Source: Chloroherpeton thalassium ATCC 35110 | Lineage (GTDB): Bacteria > Bacteroidota > Chlorobiia > Chlorobiales > Chloroherpetonaceae | Reading direction: 5' to 3' | Length of the DNA stretch: 64,000 nt | Assembly (NCBI RefSeq): GCF_000020525.1 | Contig: NC_011026.1 | Coordinates: 1,408,001 to 1,472,000 of the forward strand | In this document: in pieces, positions 1-8,619 of the stretch | Position numbering within the stretch: the stretch's first letter is position 1 | How the letters are laid out: each line of letters starts with the position of its first letter | Notes under the pieces: model-generated | The model's input: only the letters and a program-made list of their open reading frames with translations | Told to the model about the DNA's origin: nothing | The model's database searches: none | Translations under genes and position numbers: made by a program

Positions 1-548
1 GGAGAGTTTAAAATTAAAATTTTGGTCTTTGGCGTGAGCGCACTTTGAAGCTGCTCCGGCGTGATTTTAAAATTTGATTCCAAAGAAGTTTCGAGCACCA
101 CCGATTTTCCGCCCGCTAAATTGACCATTTCCGGGAAACTGACCCAATAAGGCGCTGGAATGATGACTTCGTCCTCGTCGTCGCAAAGCGCTAAAATGGC
201 GTTCGCAATAGCCTGCTTGCCGCCATTGCTGACGATCACTTCCTCCGGCAAATACGCCACGCCTAAATCTGCTTTAGTGGATTCAGCAATGGCCTTGCGT
301 AGTTCAGGCGTTCCTGCGTTTTCCGTGTACTTTGTAAAACCAGTTTGAACTGCATGAATGGCAGCTTCACAAGCGAAATCCGGCGTTGGAAAATCCGGTT
401 CGCCAGCCGAAAGGCTGATAACATCATGCCCTTCAGCTTTCATTTTTTTTGCCAATGCAGTAATCCGCATGGTTTCAGATTCTTGCATTCGCAGGACCCG
501 CTTTGCCAAAAAGCGCGCCGTATCCGTTGTTTCAACCGTACTTGTCAT
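1..548 (-). CDS. Aspartate aminotransferase-type PLP enzyme (partial, C-terminus outside window)
   Basis: Class I/II fold-type I aminotransferase, probably transferring the amino group between aspartate and 2-oxoglutarate in the cytoplasm. About 182 N-terminal residues are present; the gene runs off the left edge. Seen: the family stretch [10 protein letters not shown] at residues 47-56, followed by [14 protein letters not shown] and [14 protein letters not shown], the usual order before the cofactor-binding half. The PLP lysine is not in the window. The ATG at 548 is followed by about 20 residues before the conserved core, so a later ATG (residue 21 or 27) is possible. Family assignment is firm; exact substrate is inference. 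Confidence 0.9.
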   Translation of the reverse strand, partial: MTSTVETTDTARFLAKRVLRMQESETMRITALAKKMKAEGHDVISLSAGEPDFPTPDFACEAAIHAVQTGFTKYTENAGTPELRKAIAESTKADLGVAYLPEEVIVSNGGKQAIANAILALCDDEDEVIIPAPYWVSFPEMVNLAGGKSVVLETSLESNFKITPEQLQSALTPKTKILILNS

Positions 549-629
549 ATCACTTCTAAGTTTTGAAATCCCGTTTGAATTTCAGGAATTTATGTGGTTC
601 AACCAACCAACCCTAAATTTACTAAAAAA

Positions 630-1136
630 TCAGCGTTGATTTTTAGCGGTGGCGGCATGTTTTTCTTTGAGTCGCGATAAAACACAGGGCGGCACCAGAT
701 TGCTAATGTCTCCGCCCAGCCGCGAGACTTCCCGAATGATGGATGAGGCCAAATAGGTGTATTTTTCATTGGGCATTAAAAACACCGTGGTGATTTCGGG
801 ATATAAATTCCGGTTCATCAAGGCAATTTGAAATTCATATTCAAAGTCGATAAACTGGCGCAATCCGCGAATAATGGCCACAGCTTCTTTTCGATGCGCG
901 TATTCGGCCAAAAGGCCTTCTTGCAAAATTTCAACCTTCACGCCGCTATATCCAGCCACAGCCTCTTGGATCATTTCCATCCGTTCTTCGGCTGTGAAAA
1001 GCGGTTTTTTTTGGTTATTGACAGCGACAACAACCGTAATTTCATCAAAAATACTCAGAGCGCGTTCCAGCACGTCGATATGGCCGTTTGTAATCGGATC
1101 GAATGTGCCGGGGTAAATCGCACGGCGTATAGGCAT
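630..1136 (-). CDS. coaD: Phosphopantetheine adenylyltransferase
   Basis: Transfers AMP from ATP to 4'-phosphopantetheine, the penultimate step of coenzyme A synthesis. The 168-residue length is normal for the family. The nucleotidyltransferase signature [10 protein letters not shown] lies near the N-terminus with its TxxH-type histidine, and the C-terminal [15 protein letters not shown] region matches the family's phosphate-binding segment. ATG start. It lies 12 bases downstream of rsmD on the same strand; rsmD-coaD is a common bacterial pairing, which supports both calls. No unusual residues were noticed. Confidence 0.96.
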   Translation of the reverse strand: MPIRRAIYPGTFDPITNGHIDVLERALSIFDEITVVVAVNNQKKPLFTAEERMEMIQEAVAGYSGVKVEILQEGLLAEYAHRKEAVAIIRGLRQFIDFEYEFQIALMNRNLYPEITTVFLMPNEKYTYLASSIIREVSRLGGDISNLVPPCVLSRLKEKHAATAKNQR

Positions 1137-1148
1137 GTTTTTATAAAT

Positions 1149-1700
1149 TTACTGTTCTGTTTTTCCCCAACAAAAGAAGCTCACGTGGGTTGTTCCAAAG
1201 GTTTTTTCAAAATCAAAATAGGGTTCTTGGGCAAAAGAAAGTGATGAATGATGCTCTAAGATGAAAAATCCATGTTCTTTCAAAAGGCGTTTTTCAAAAA
1301 CGAGCTTTGCAAGCTGCTCAAGTTTTTCAAGACGATAAGGTGGGTCGCAAAAAATTAAGTCGAATGAATCGGTTGTCTTTTGCAAGAAACGAAAAGCGTC
1401 GGTGCGAAGCAGGTTGGTTTGGTGTTCAACCGATAGCGCCGCCGCCGAGGCCGTTAGTGTTTTCAGCGTTTTAGCGTCTTGCTCAACGAAAGTGGCGTGC
1501 TCAGCGCCGCGGCTAAGTGCTTCAAATCCTAAAATGCCGCTTCCGGCAAAAAGATCTAACACGTGAGCCGCCTCAAAATCGAAGCGATGAGCCAGGAGGT
1601 CAAAAATAGTTTGTCGCACACGTCCGGTTGTTGGCCTGACAGTGTGCGACGAAACGGTTTGTATGACGCGGCTTTTATACTTGCCTGCAATAATTCTCAT
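1149..1700 (-). CDS. rsmD: 16S rRNA (guanine(966)-N2)-methyltransferase
   Basis: SAM-dependent methyltransferase that modifies G966 of 16S rRNA. The 183-residue protein starts MRIIAGKYKSR, then shows the SAM-binding motif DLFAGSGILGFEALSRGA and the catalytic NPPF-like motif as CDPPYRL. The frame is open to 1814, but that would overlap the transketolase gene and add 38 residues with no family similarity; the ATG at 1700 gives the canonical RsmD start. Followed closely by coaD. The C-terminus ends FFCWGKTEQ, normal for the family. Confidence 0.93.
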   Translation of the reverse strand: MRIIAGKYKSRVIQTVSSHTVRPTTGRVRQTIFDLLAHRFDFEAAHVLDLFAGSGILGFEALSRGAEHATFVEQDAKTLKTLTASAAALSVEHQTNLLRTDAFRFLQKTTDSFDLIFCDPPYRLEKLEQLAKLVFEKRLLKEHGFFILEHHSSLSFAQEPYFDFEKTFGTTHVSFFCWGKTEQ

Positions 1701-1722
1701 TTTAGGCAAAAAGCCGTCTGGG

Positions 1723-2655
1723 TTAAAAGTCTCCGAAGCGTGTTTCTGGCAGTTCAGCGAGCGCTTTTTCGCCGTCAGCAGCTGACGGGGCTTTGCCGTG
1801 CCAGTTTGAGCCATCAGCCATTGAGCCTTCCATAAAGGAAACGCCTTTGCCCATGAGGGTTTTGGCCAAAATCACAACCGGTTTTCCTTTGCCGGAAAAA
1901 GTTTTTGCTTTTTCAACAGTTTGAACAAAATCCGCAATGCTATTGCCATCGCAGCTGAGCACTTCCCAGCCAAACGCTTTCCATTTGTCAGCAAATGGTT
2001 CAAGTCCCATAACCGCTTCGACTTCGCCGTCGATCTGTTGATTGTTATGATCTACAATTCCGATCAGGTTATCGGTTTTAAAGTGAGCAGCACTCATGGC
2101 TGCTTCCCAAATTTGTCCTTCCTGGCACTCGCCATCGCCCATCATGCAATAGACCGTGTTTGGTTTCCCGTCCGTTTTGAAGGAAAGCGCGGCGCCAATG
2201 GCTGCTGAAAGTCCTTGTCCAAGCGAGCCGGAAGCAATTCTTACGCCAGGAATGCAAGGATCCGTGGTCGGATGCCCTTGGAGGCAAGAATCTATTTTGC
2301 GTAGAAACGCTAACTTTTTTGTTGGAAAGTAGCCACTTCTGGCCAAAACGCTATACCATACAGGTGCGATATGGCCATTTGAAACAAACATAAAATCCTG
2401 ATTTGCTGCGGTGGCAAATTTTTCTGGGCTGTGGTCTAACAGTTTAAAATACATCGCTGCAAAAACATCTGCCAGTCCCAGTGAGCCGCCAGTGTGTCCT
2501 GACTTAGCTAAAACTAACATTCTAATAACATCGCGCCGGACCTGTCTTGCCATTTCTTCGAGGTCGGCAATCGAGCAGTTCGTCTTATCCAAAGCCGACT
2601 CTACTGCCGCATTTTTTTCTAAAGTTCCAACTTCTTCCACTTGCCGTATTAACAA
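1723..2655 (-). CDS. Transketolase, N-terminal (thiamine diphosphate-binding) half
   Basis: N-terminal subunit of a two-part transketolase acting in the pentose phosphate pathway. The 310 residues cover only the first half of a usual ~650-residue enzyme. Visible motifs: SGHTGGSLG near residue 52, GSLGQGLSAAIGAA, and the TPP/Mg motif GDGECQEGQIWEA with a downstream DHNNQQ asparagine. The protein ends cleanly at a stop after ETRFGDF, the normal end of split N-terminal subunits. The C-terminal pyrimidine-binding half is not adjacent: rsmD follows. The TTG start at 2655 is uncertain because no clear Shine-Dalgarno is visible; a GTG at 2640 is an alternative. Confidence 0.9.
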   Translation of the reverse strand: MLIRQVEEVGTLEKNAAVESALDKTNCSIADLEEMARQVRRDVIRMLVLAKSGHTGGSLGLADVFAAMYFKLLDHSPEKFATAANQDFMFVSNGHIAPVWYSVLARSGYFPTKKLAFLRKIDSCLQGHPTTDPCIPGVRIASGSLGQGLSAAIGAALSFKTDGKPNTVYCMMGDGECQEGQIWEAAMSAAHFKTDNLIGIVDHNNQQIDGEVEAVMGLEPFADKWKAFGWEVLSCDGNSIADFVQTVEKAKTFSGKGKPVVILAKTLMGKGVSFMEGSMADGSNWHGKAPSAADGEKALAELPETRFGDF

Positions 2656-2694
2656 ATTGAGTGTTAAAAAAGAATCTGACTGACCAACAAAAAG

Positions 2695-3270
2695 TTAACT
2701 TCTGTAATTTCGAAAAACTTCCTGCATGACATCGACATGCCGAAGTAAAATAAGCCCCCCAATGAACAATGCAAAATAAAATACCTGAATTGTTGCAAAA
2801 AACGGGATGGTGAAAAAGAGGGCAAGCGTTGCGAAAATGTTTTGAAAATGCACATTGCGCGAAACAAATTTGAGAAGCATCCAAAACGCACTCCAAAGTA
2901 TTGGAATAGCCGGCGCAAAAATTAGCGTACTTCCGGCTGCGGTGGAAAGTCCTCTGCCTCCCTTCAATTTGAGCCAAATTGGATAATTGTGTCCCAGCAC
3001 AGCAAAAAAAGAAGCAATCATTAAGTGGCGTTCCTCGTCGCCAAATACGTATTTGGCAATGAGCACAGACAAAATGCCTTTCATGGCGTCTAACACGGCG
3101 ACAGAAATGCCAATCATTTTTGATCCGGTCACGTCGAATGAGTTCATTGCGCCCACATTGCCGGTGCCAAGCGTGCGGATGTCTTTTTTGAGCTTATAGC
3201 GAATGAAAAGAAATGCAAATGGAATTGAACCGATGAAGTAGCTAAGTAGCGCAAGAAAAAAAAGCCTCAT
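2695..3270 (-). CDS. plsY: Acyl-phosphate:glycerol-3-phosphate acyltransferase
   Basis: Integral membrane enzyme that makes lysophosphatidic acid from acyl phosphate and glycerol 3-phosphate, the first step of phospholipid synthesis. The 191-residue protein is hydrophobic and carries the PlsY blocks SYFIGSIPFAFL, LGTGNVGAMN and GGRGLSTAAG, the last being the phosphate-binding loop (often GGKGVAT). Its ATG overlaps the stop codon of the upstream DedA gene by one base, so the two are probably translationally coupled. Confidence 0.95.
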   Translation of the reverse strand: MRLFFLALLSYFIGSIPFAFLFIRYKLKKDIRTLGTGNVGAMNSFDVTGSKMIGISVAVLDAMKGILSVLIAKYVFGDEERHLMIASFFAVLGHNYPIWLKLKGGRGLSTAAGSTLIFAPAIPILWSAFWMLLKFVSRNVHFQNIFATLALFFTIPFFATIQVFYFALFIGGLILLRHVDVMQEVFRNYRS

Positions 3271-3938
3271 TATGATTTAAGGTTTTCATCTTCAGCATCG
3301 AACTGGCTAGGATGATTTTTCATGTAGCGATTGATAATCAACGCCAATCCCAGCATGATCACAATGGTAATTACGACGCCATAAGCCGAAATATACTCGC
3401 CGACTTCCTGCCAATTATCGCCCAAAAGATAGCCGCCGCCAACTAACGCAATGTTCCAAAGTATCGCGGAAATGAGCGCTGTCAGGAATACGTACAACCA
3501 ATTCAGGTGCAAAAATCCTGCGACAACCGAAATGAGCGTGCGCGTGCCGGCCAAAAAACGATTGGCGGTCACCAGCGTGTAGCCATATTTTGAAAAATTC
3601 GCCTTCACGTAATCCATCTGTTCCGGCGGAAAAAATTTATAGGCCGCCTTTGAAATCCTTCGCTTGATTGGCCCGCCGCCTTCTTCATAAAGGCTTTCGC
3701 CGATCGAGCGCGACATAAAATAAACAACCATAAATCCAAGCACCGAGCCCGCGGAGGCCGACGCGATAGAAGCGACAAACGAGAGCTCGTTTGTCGCTAT
3801 CAAATAGCCCACAAAAGCCACCGGAACATCGCCTGGAATGGGTGGAAAAACATTTTCCAAAAACGCAATGAGGAACAGAAACGCATAAATCGTGCTGCCA
3901 TCAAGTGTGTTAAGATATGAGATGATGTCTTCGAGCAT
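3270..3938 (-). CDS. DedA family membrane protein
   Basis: Polytopic inner-membrane protein of the DedA (SNARE-associated/VTT) family, implicated in membrane lipid flipping and envelope homeostasis. Seen: 222 residues, an N-terminal segment FLENVFPPIPGDVP with the family's acidic and proline residues, and the later arginine-containing segment ANRFLAGTRTLISVVAGFLHL, a DedA hallmark. Several hydrophobic helices follow. It overlaps plsY by one base, so a role linked to phospholipid synthesis is plausible (inference). The exact substrate is unknown. Confidence 0.9.
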   Translation of the reverse strand: MLEDIISYLNTLDGSTIYAFLFLIAFLENVFPPIPGDVPVAFVGYLIATNELSFVASIASASAGSVLGFMVVYFMSRSIGESLYEEGGGPIKRRISKAAYKFFPPEQMDYVKANFSKYGYTLVTANRFLAGTRTLISVVAGFLHLNWLYVFLTALISAILWNIALVGGGYLLGDNWQEVGEYISAYGVVITIVIMLGLALIINRYMKNHPSQFDAEDENLKS

Positions 3939-3961
3939 AGTTCCTATTGGTGGCTACGAAG

Positions 3962-4669
3962 TTAATTGCCAAGGACGCGATGTCTGACCTCGATATACGC
4001 TTCTTCCACATCGCCCAAATCGAAGCGAAAGCGATCTTTATCTAATTTTTTCATGGTTTCAGCGTCCCACAAGCGGCAAGTGTCGGGGCTGATTTCATCA
4101 CCGAGCAAAATTTTTCCATTGTGGCGGCCAAATTCGAGCTTGAAGTCAACCAATTTCAGACCTCTTTCGAGAAAGAAAACTTGCAGTGCGGCATTGACTT
4201 TCGACGCTTCTTGTTTCACAAACTGAATTTCTTCAGCGCTCGCAATGCCCATTGCAACGGCGTGAGCATCGTTCATGAGCGGATCGCCAAGCGCGTCGTC
4301 TTTTAAATAAAGTTCCGCAATGGGAAATGGAAGCACTTGAGCTTCTTGAAGACCATAACGCTTCACCAGCGAGCCAGCAGCAATATTGCGCATCACAACT
4401 TCCGCCTTGATAATTTCAAGTTTTTTGCAAAGCATTTCGCGCTCGGAAAGCTTTTCTACGAAATGATTCTCAATGCCAAGCCCTGCTAAATGGGAAAATA
4501 AATGGCAGGAAACCTCGTTATTGACGACGCCTTTTCCAAGGATCGTGCCTTTTTTTAAGGCGTTAAAAGCCGATGCGTCATCTTTGAATTCTTGAATAAC
4601 AAGGTCGGGATTGTCGGTTGCAAAAATTTTTTTTGCTTTACCTTCATAAATCATATTGCCTTTTTTCAT
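3962..4669 (-). CDS. purC: Phosphoribosylaminoimidazole-succinocarboxamide synthase (SAICAR synthetase)
   Basis: Condenses CAIR with aspartate using ATP in purine synthesis. The 235-residue length is typical of the bacterial monofunctional enzyme. Visible family features: the N-terminal YEGKAKKIF, the central VVMRNIAAGSLVKRYG and the C-terminal LGDEISPDTCRLWD. ATG start at 4669; no strong Shine-Dalgarno is visible. It is divergent from the aminotransferase at 5055 and followed after 23 bases by the DedA gene. No other pur genes are nearby. Confidence 0.96.
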   Translation of the reverse strand: MKKGNMIYEGKAKKIFATDNPDLVIQEFKDDASAFNALKKGTILGKGVVNNEVSCHLFSHLAGLGIENHFVEKLSEREMLCKKLEIIKAEVVMRNIAAGSLVKRYGLQEAQVLPFPIAELYLKDDALGDPLMNDAHAVAMGIASAEEIQFVKQEASKVNAALQVFFLERGLKLVDFKLEFGRHNGKILLGDEISPDTCRLWDAETMKKLDKDRFRFDLGDVEEAYIEVRHRVLGN

Positions 4670-5054
4670 AGCAACACCGCGTTAGAATAGGGTTTCGAAA
4701 AGCCTGATAATAGCGATAAGCCAGCGATTAAACAAACCCAAAGCCGTGAAATCATTGCGGCTGAGTGGGTTATTGCGAATGGCGATGGCGTGCATTTTGG
4801 GTGAGGAAATGCTCGGATTGGAATGTTGCGGCAACTCAGAGCAAGCGTTTTTGAGAAAAATAAATATAGCAAAAACAGCGCAGCTCGAATTGCGTTATTG
4901 TTGCGATTTGCGAAGCGGAGTGATCTCAAATCCGTGATATTTTAATGCACTTTTCTTAACTTAAGAGCCGTCTAACTTACTTAAAGCCATTCAGTCGGCT
5001 TGAGAGCAAGAACTAAAACGGGTCCTTTGTACATTCAACCAAAAATTTTGCATT
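4670..5054. other. Non-coding divergent intergenic region
   Basis: This 385-base gap separates divergent purC and the class V aminotransferase gene, so it must hold both promoters. I could not assign -35/-10 boxes with confidence. A small hairpin (AAGCC ... GGCTT) sits at 4984-5001. Short open frames on both strands (for example 4746-4937) show no family features. No RNA gene recognised. Confidence 0.4.
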
Positions 5055-6188
5055 ATGAAAAAGCGTCTTTTTACACCCGGACCAACGCCAGTTCCTGAGA
5101 ATGTGATGCTCAGAATGGCCGCGCCGATTATTCACCACCGCAATCCTGAATTCGTGGAGATTCTCTCACGCGTTCATGCGGATTTGAAATATCTTTTTCA
5201 AACTGAGCAGCCTGTTGTTGTTTTATCATCTTCTGGAACGGGCGGCATGGAAGCTACGGTAACCAGTCTATTTTCACCTGGCGATAAGTTGATTACGGTC
5301 AATGGTGGTAAATTTGGTGAGCGCTGGGGGCAATTGGCCAAAACTTTTACAGGCAACTGTGTGGAACTCACGGTTGAATGGGGAACTGCAGTTCAGCCTG
5401 AGCAGATTCTGGAAGCGCTCAAAAATAATCCTGATACCAAAGGCGTTCTCATCACGCATTCGGAAACTTCAACTGGAACGGCCACTGATATTAAAGCTAT
5501 TGCGCAAATTGTTCGCGAAAATTCAGATGCGCTCATCTGCGTGGATGGTATCACTGCCGTCGGTGCTCACGAAGTGCGCTTTGACGAGTGGGGCTTGGAT
5601 GCTTGTGTCACTGGTTCTCAAAAAGGTTTGATGATGCCTCCAGGCTTGGCCATGATCGCGCTTTCAGAAAGAGCGGCAAAGGCGATTGAAGCTTCCAAAA
5701 CACCGAATTACTACTTCAGCTTGAAGAAGGCGTTGAAGTCTCATGCAAAAGATGACACGCCTTATACGCCGGCTGTTTCGCTCGTGATTGGTCTTGACGA
5801 ATCGCTTCAAATGATTAAAGCCGAAGGCATCGAAAACGTTTGGAAACGTCATGAGCGCCTTGCCAACGCTTGCCGCGAAGGTTGTGCTGCGCTTGGCATG
5901 AAGCTCTTCAGCAATTCGCCATCGTTTGCGGTTACGCCGGTTTGGTTGCCGGAAGGTGTGGATTGGAAAACTTTCAACAAAGCACTCAAAAGCGATAATG
6001 GGATCACAGTTGCGGCTGGCCAAGATGAATACAAAGGAAAGATCTTCCGTATTTCACACCTTGGTTTCTATGATGAGCTCGACATGCTGCTCGTTATCGG
6101 CGCGCTTGAGTTTACCTTGAAGCAAATCGGCCATCCATTCGAATATGGCTCGGGTGTTTCTGCAGTTCAAAAAGCGTTTCTTAGCTAA
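5055..6188 (+). CDS. Class V aminotransferase (serine/alanine-glyoxylate aminotransferase family)
   Basis: PLP enzyme of the alanine-glyoxylate/serine-pyruvate aminotransferase group. The 377 residues begin KKRLFTPGPTPVPENV, the typical N-terminus of this group. SSSGTGGMEA binds cofactor phosphate, VDGITAVGAHEV carries the PLP-contacting aspartate, and TGSQKGLMMPPG carries the Schiff-base lysine. Closely related proteins were long annotated as soluble hydrogenase small subunit; the sequence shows an aminotransferase. Substrate unknown; serine synthesis or glyoxylate metabolism are candidates. It is a single transcription unit ending at the terminator at 6252-6280. Confidence 0.9.
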   Translation: MKKRLFTPGPTPVPENVMLRMAAPIIHHRNPEFVEILSRVHADLKYLFQTEQPVVVLSSSGTGGMEATVTSLFSPGDKLITVNGGKFGERWGQLAKTFTGNCVELTVEWGTAVQPEQILEALKNNPDTKGVLITHSETSTGTATDIKAIAQIVRENSDALICVDGITAVGAHEVRFDEWGLDACVTGSQKGLMMPPGLAMIALSERAAKAIEASKTPNYYFSLKKALKSHAKDDTPYTPAVSLVIGLDESLQMIKAEGIENVWKRHERLANACREGCAALGMKLFSNSPSFAVTPVWLPEGVDWKTFNKALKSDNGITVAAGQDEYKGKIFRISHLGFYDELDMLLVIGALEFTLKQIGHPFEYGSGVSAVQKAFLS

Positions 6189-6251
6189 ATCTTGTTTTGC
6201 ACGATCGGCATTTCGTTGAGCGGAATTCCGATGGTCTGAATAGAAAACAGA

Positions 6252-6280
6252 AAAGGGGCGAAAAACCGCCCCTTTATTAT
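6252..6280. terminator. Bidirectional rho-independent terminator
   Basis: A 9-bp stem AAAGGGGCG / CGCCCCTTT with a 6-base loop, followed by a T-rich tail on the plus strand and with an A-rich 5' flank that gives a T-rich tail on the minus strand. It lies between the convergent aminotransferase and NUDIX genes and can serve both. Confidence 0.9.
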
Positions 6281-6320
6281 TTTGATAATTTATACTGAAA
6301 AAGCGCGTGTGCGTCGGCTT

Positions 6321-6836
6321 TTAGTGATTGCTATCGAGCACTTGCACTTCAGCGTTTTCGAAATGGTTATAGCCGCCTTGACGCAGCAGCTCAGCCAAAT
6401 CCGGCGGATAGATGTCGAATTGAGCCAATTCCGCTAATGGTAGCCAATTTGTTTCCAAAATCAGCTGATTGTCTTTCGGAAATTCGGGGTCGTAGCCGGT
6501 TTGCAATTTTCCTCCCGTAATGTCGCAATAGTAGCCGAGCGTCACAGAATGGTAGAAACTGCCCTTATTTTCTGCTGGCGGAAACGGATAGAGAAACTCT
6601 TTGACAAACACCAACTTCCCAACCGTACATTCATAACCCGTTTCTTCAAGCAATTCGCGTTTTACACCTTCCTCGAGCGTTTCGCCTTTTTCCAGAACGC
6701 CTCCAGGCAAAATCCAGTACGAATCAGATGATCCTTCGCGCCGCATCAAGCTTTTGTGCTTAACCATCAGCACGTGCGCGTTTTGATAACAGACGGCGCT
6801 TACTCGCAGCTTAACCAACTCTTTTCTGTCGATCAC
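6321..6836 (-). CDS. NUDIX hydrolase
   Basis: Hydrolase of nucleoside diphosphates linked to another moiety; substrate unknown. The Nudix box is complete: G-x5-E-x7-REUxEE-x-GU reads GVLEKGETLEEGVK followed by RELLEETGY. The 171-residue protein has N-terminal LVKLRVSAVCYQNAHVLMV, as in house-cleaning Nudix enzymes. The start at 6836 is GTG; no ATG exists before the conserved core and no clear Shine-Dalgarno is visible. Monocistronic, ending at the shared terminator. Confidence 0.9.
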   Translation of the reverse strand: MIDRKELVKLRVSAVCYQNAHVLMVKHKSLMRREGSSDSYWILPGGVLEKGETLEEGVKRELLEETGYECTVGKLVFVKEFLYPFPPAENKGSFYHSVTLGYYCDITGGKLQTGYDPEFPKDNQLILETNWLPLAELAQFDIYPPDLAELLRQGGYNHFENAEVQVLDSNH

Positions 6837-6933
6837 GTTTTTGTGTTTTGGGGATTATCAAAACAATTGTTTAGAGTAAAAAAACGATTGTTCCTTAAAA
6901 AAGTTTAGCAAGGCTTGTTGTTTTAACAAAATC

Positions 6934-8430
6934 CTAACGCATCATCTTCCGTTTTTCCCAGCTGGAGCAAACTCTTGAACTGGTGTTTTTTTGCGTTTCC
7001 TGCGCCGCGCCGTTTTGCTTGGCCTGGAAAATAGCTGCAGCAATGGCCGCCACTGCGCTTTGTTTTTCCCCGAGTGGCGCTTTTTCACGATTGAAATAAA
7101 AATTTTGGATAAAGTGCGTGTCAAATTCGCCGCTGCAAAAGGCTTCGTGTCGAAGGGCAAACTGGCAAAAAGGAATCGTGGTATCCACGCCCGCGATTTC
7201 ATATTCCGAAAGAGCGCGTCGCATTTTCAGAATCGCACTTTCGCGATTTTTGTCCCAAACAACCAGTTTGGCGATCATGGGATCATAATACATGGAAATT
7301 TCCGAGCCGGATTGAATCGCCGAGTCAGTCCGAATGCCGAAGCCGTTTGGCTCGACATAGTGCGGCACAACGCCCGTCGATGGCATGAAGTTTTCTGAAT
7401 CTTCCGCGTAGATGCGGCATTCGATGCTGTGTCCCATGATTTGCAAATCGTCCTGCGTGAAAGACAACGGCTCGCCTTGCGCAATTTTGACTTGCTCGCG
7501 GACCAGATCGATGCCTGTAATCATCTCTGTGACGGGATGCTCAACTTGCAAACGCGTGTTGACTTCAAGGAAATAAAATTTGCGATGTTTATCGACGAGA
7601 AACTCCACCGTTCCGGCATTTTCATAGCCGACTTCTTTGGCAATTCTCAGCGCGCATTCGCCCATTTCTTGGCGCATGTCAGGCGTTAGAATGCTCGACG
7701 GCGCTTCCTCGATAACTTTTTGATGACGGCGCTGAATGGAACATTCGCGCTCAAAAAGATAAGCGCCATTTCCGTACGAGTCACACAAAATCTGAATTTC
7801 AACATGGCGCGGGTTTTCCAAATATTTTTCAATATAAACGCGTCCGTCGCCAAATGCTGCCAGCGCTTCATTTCGGGCGGCATTGAATGAAGATGCAAAG
7901 AGCTCTTTCGATTCAACTTTTTTCATGCCTTTGCCGCCGCCGCCAGCAGTGGCTTTAATCAGCACTGGAAAGCCAACTTTTTCAGCAACCTGTGAGGCTT
8001 CTTGCAAATTTTCAATCGAGCCTTCCGTGCCGGAAGCAATCGGTAAATTAGCTTTGATGGCAATTTTTCGCGCCTCAATTTTATCGCCGAGTGCTTGAAT
8101 TACATCCGGTTTCGGGCCGATAAAAATCAACCCGCGTTCGGCGCAGGCTTTTGCAAACGCCGCATTCTCAGAAAGAAATCCGTAGCCCGGATGAATGGCG
8201 TCGCAACCGGATTTTTCGGCCACTTCAAAAATCTTTTCTTGAACCAAGTAGCTTTCTCGTGATGTAATGCCGCCAATGCAATACGCTTCGTCGGCAAGCT
8301 GATAAAAGCGAGCTTTTTTATCGGCGTCTGAATAAACTGCTACCGATTTGACGCCCATTTCTTTTAGGGTACGAAATACCCGAATTGCAATTTCTCCTCT
8401 GTTGGCGACTAAAACCTTCTGGATTGCCAT
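6934..8430 (-). CDS. accC: Biotin carboxylase (acyl-CoA carboxylase subunit)
   Basis: ATP-grasp enzyme that carboxylates biotin on a carrier protein, for acetyl-CoA carboxylase or a related acyl-CoA or pyruvate carboxylase. Visible: N-terminal KVLVANRGEIAIRV, HPGYGFLSENA, the glycine-rich ATP loop TAGGGGKGM, and the catalytic stretch FLEVNTRLQVEHPVTE. At 498 residues it is about 50 longer than E. coli AccC; the extra C-terminal tail (QAKQNGAAQETQ onwards) is Ala/Gln/Lys-rich and carries no biotin attachment motif. No carrier or carboxyltransferase gene is adjacent, so the parent complex cannot be decided from context. Confidence 0.93.
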   Translation of the reverse strand: MAIQKVLVANRGEIAIRVFRTLKEMGVKSVAVYSDADKKARFYQLADEAYCIGGITSRESYLVQEKIFEVAEKSGCDAIHPGYGFLSENAAFAKACAERGLIFIGPKPDVIQALGDKIEARKIAIKANLPIASGTEGSIENLQEASQVAEKVGFPVLIKATAGGGGKGMKKVESKELFASSFNAARNEALAAFGDGRVYIEKYLENPRHVEIQILCDSYGNGAYLFERECSIQRRHQKVIEEAPSSILTPDMRQEMGECALRIAKEVGYENAGTVEFLVDKHRKFYFLEVNTRLQVEHPVTEMITGIDLVREQVKIAQGEPLSFTQDDLQIMGHSIECRIYAEDSENFMPSTGVVPHYVEPNGFGIRTDSAIQSGSEISMYYDPMIAKLVVWDKNRESAILKMRRALSEYEIAGVDTTIPFCQFALRHEAFCSGEFDTHFIQNFYFNREKAPLGEKQSAVAAIAAAIFQAKQNGAAQETQKNTSSRVCSSWEKRKMMR

Positions 8431-8561
8431 ATCCTATTTGATTTTTTTCAATTAGTTCATCCAAAATTCATGACTTGCTTAAGATAGCAAAAGGCTTGAA
8501 TGTTCGGGGGATAATTATTTCTGTAATGTTGCGAATTATTTTTGCAGCAATCCGGCCAGCG

Positions 8562-8601
8562 TGAGCGAAGACTCAACGCGCTATCTTTTGCTCTTCGCTC
8601 A
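8562..8601. repeat. Inverted repeat downstream of bciB
   Basis: A perfect 10-base inverted repeat, TGAGCGAAGA and TCTTCGCTCA, separated by 20 bases, starting 18 bases beyond the bciB stop. It lacks a T-run on the minus strand, so it is not an obvious terminator. The TGAGCGAAG core resembles the TGAGC-type arms of the repeats at 35139-35224 and 52251-52315. Confidence 0.5.
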
Positions 8602-8619
8602 GCTGAGGCGCGGCGCTAT

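Noticed and set aside
828-1244. 138-residue plus-strand frame across the coaD-rsmD junction.
   Set aside because: It spans two real genes on the other strand and has no family features.
1701-1814. Longer rsmD start (TTG or upstream codons) overlapping the transketolase gene.
   Set aside because: Adds 38 residues without family similarity and overlaps a real gene; the ATG at 1700 matches RsmD.
4746-4937. 63-residue ORF in the gap between purC and the class V aminotransferase gene.
   Set aside because: No Shine-Dalgarno, no family features and a composition like non-coding sequence.
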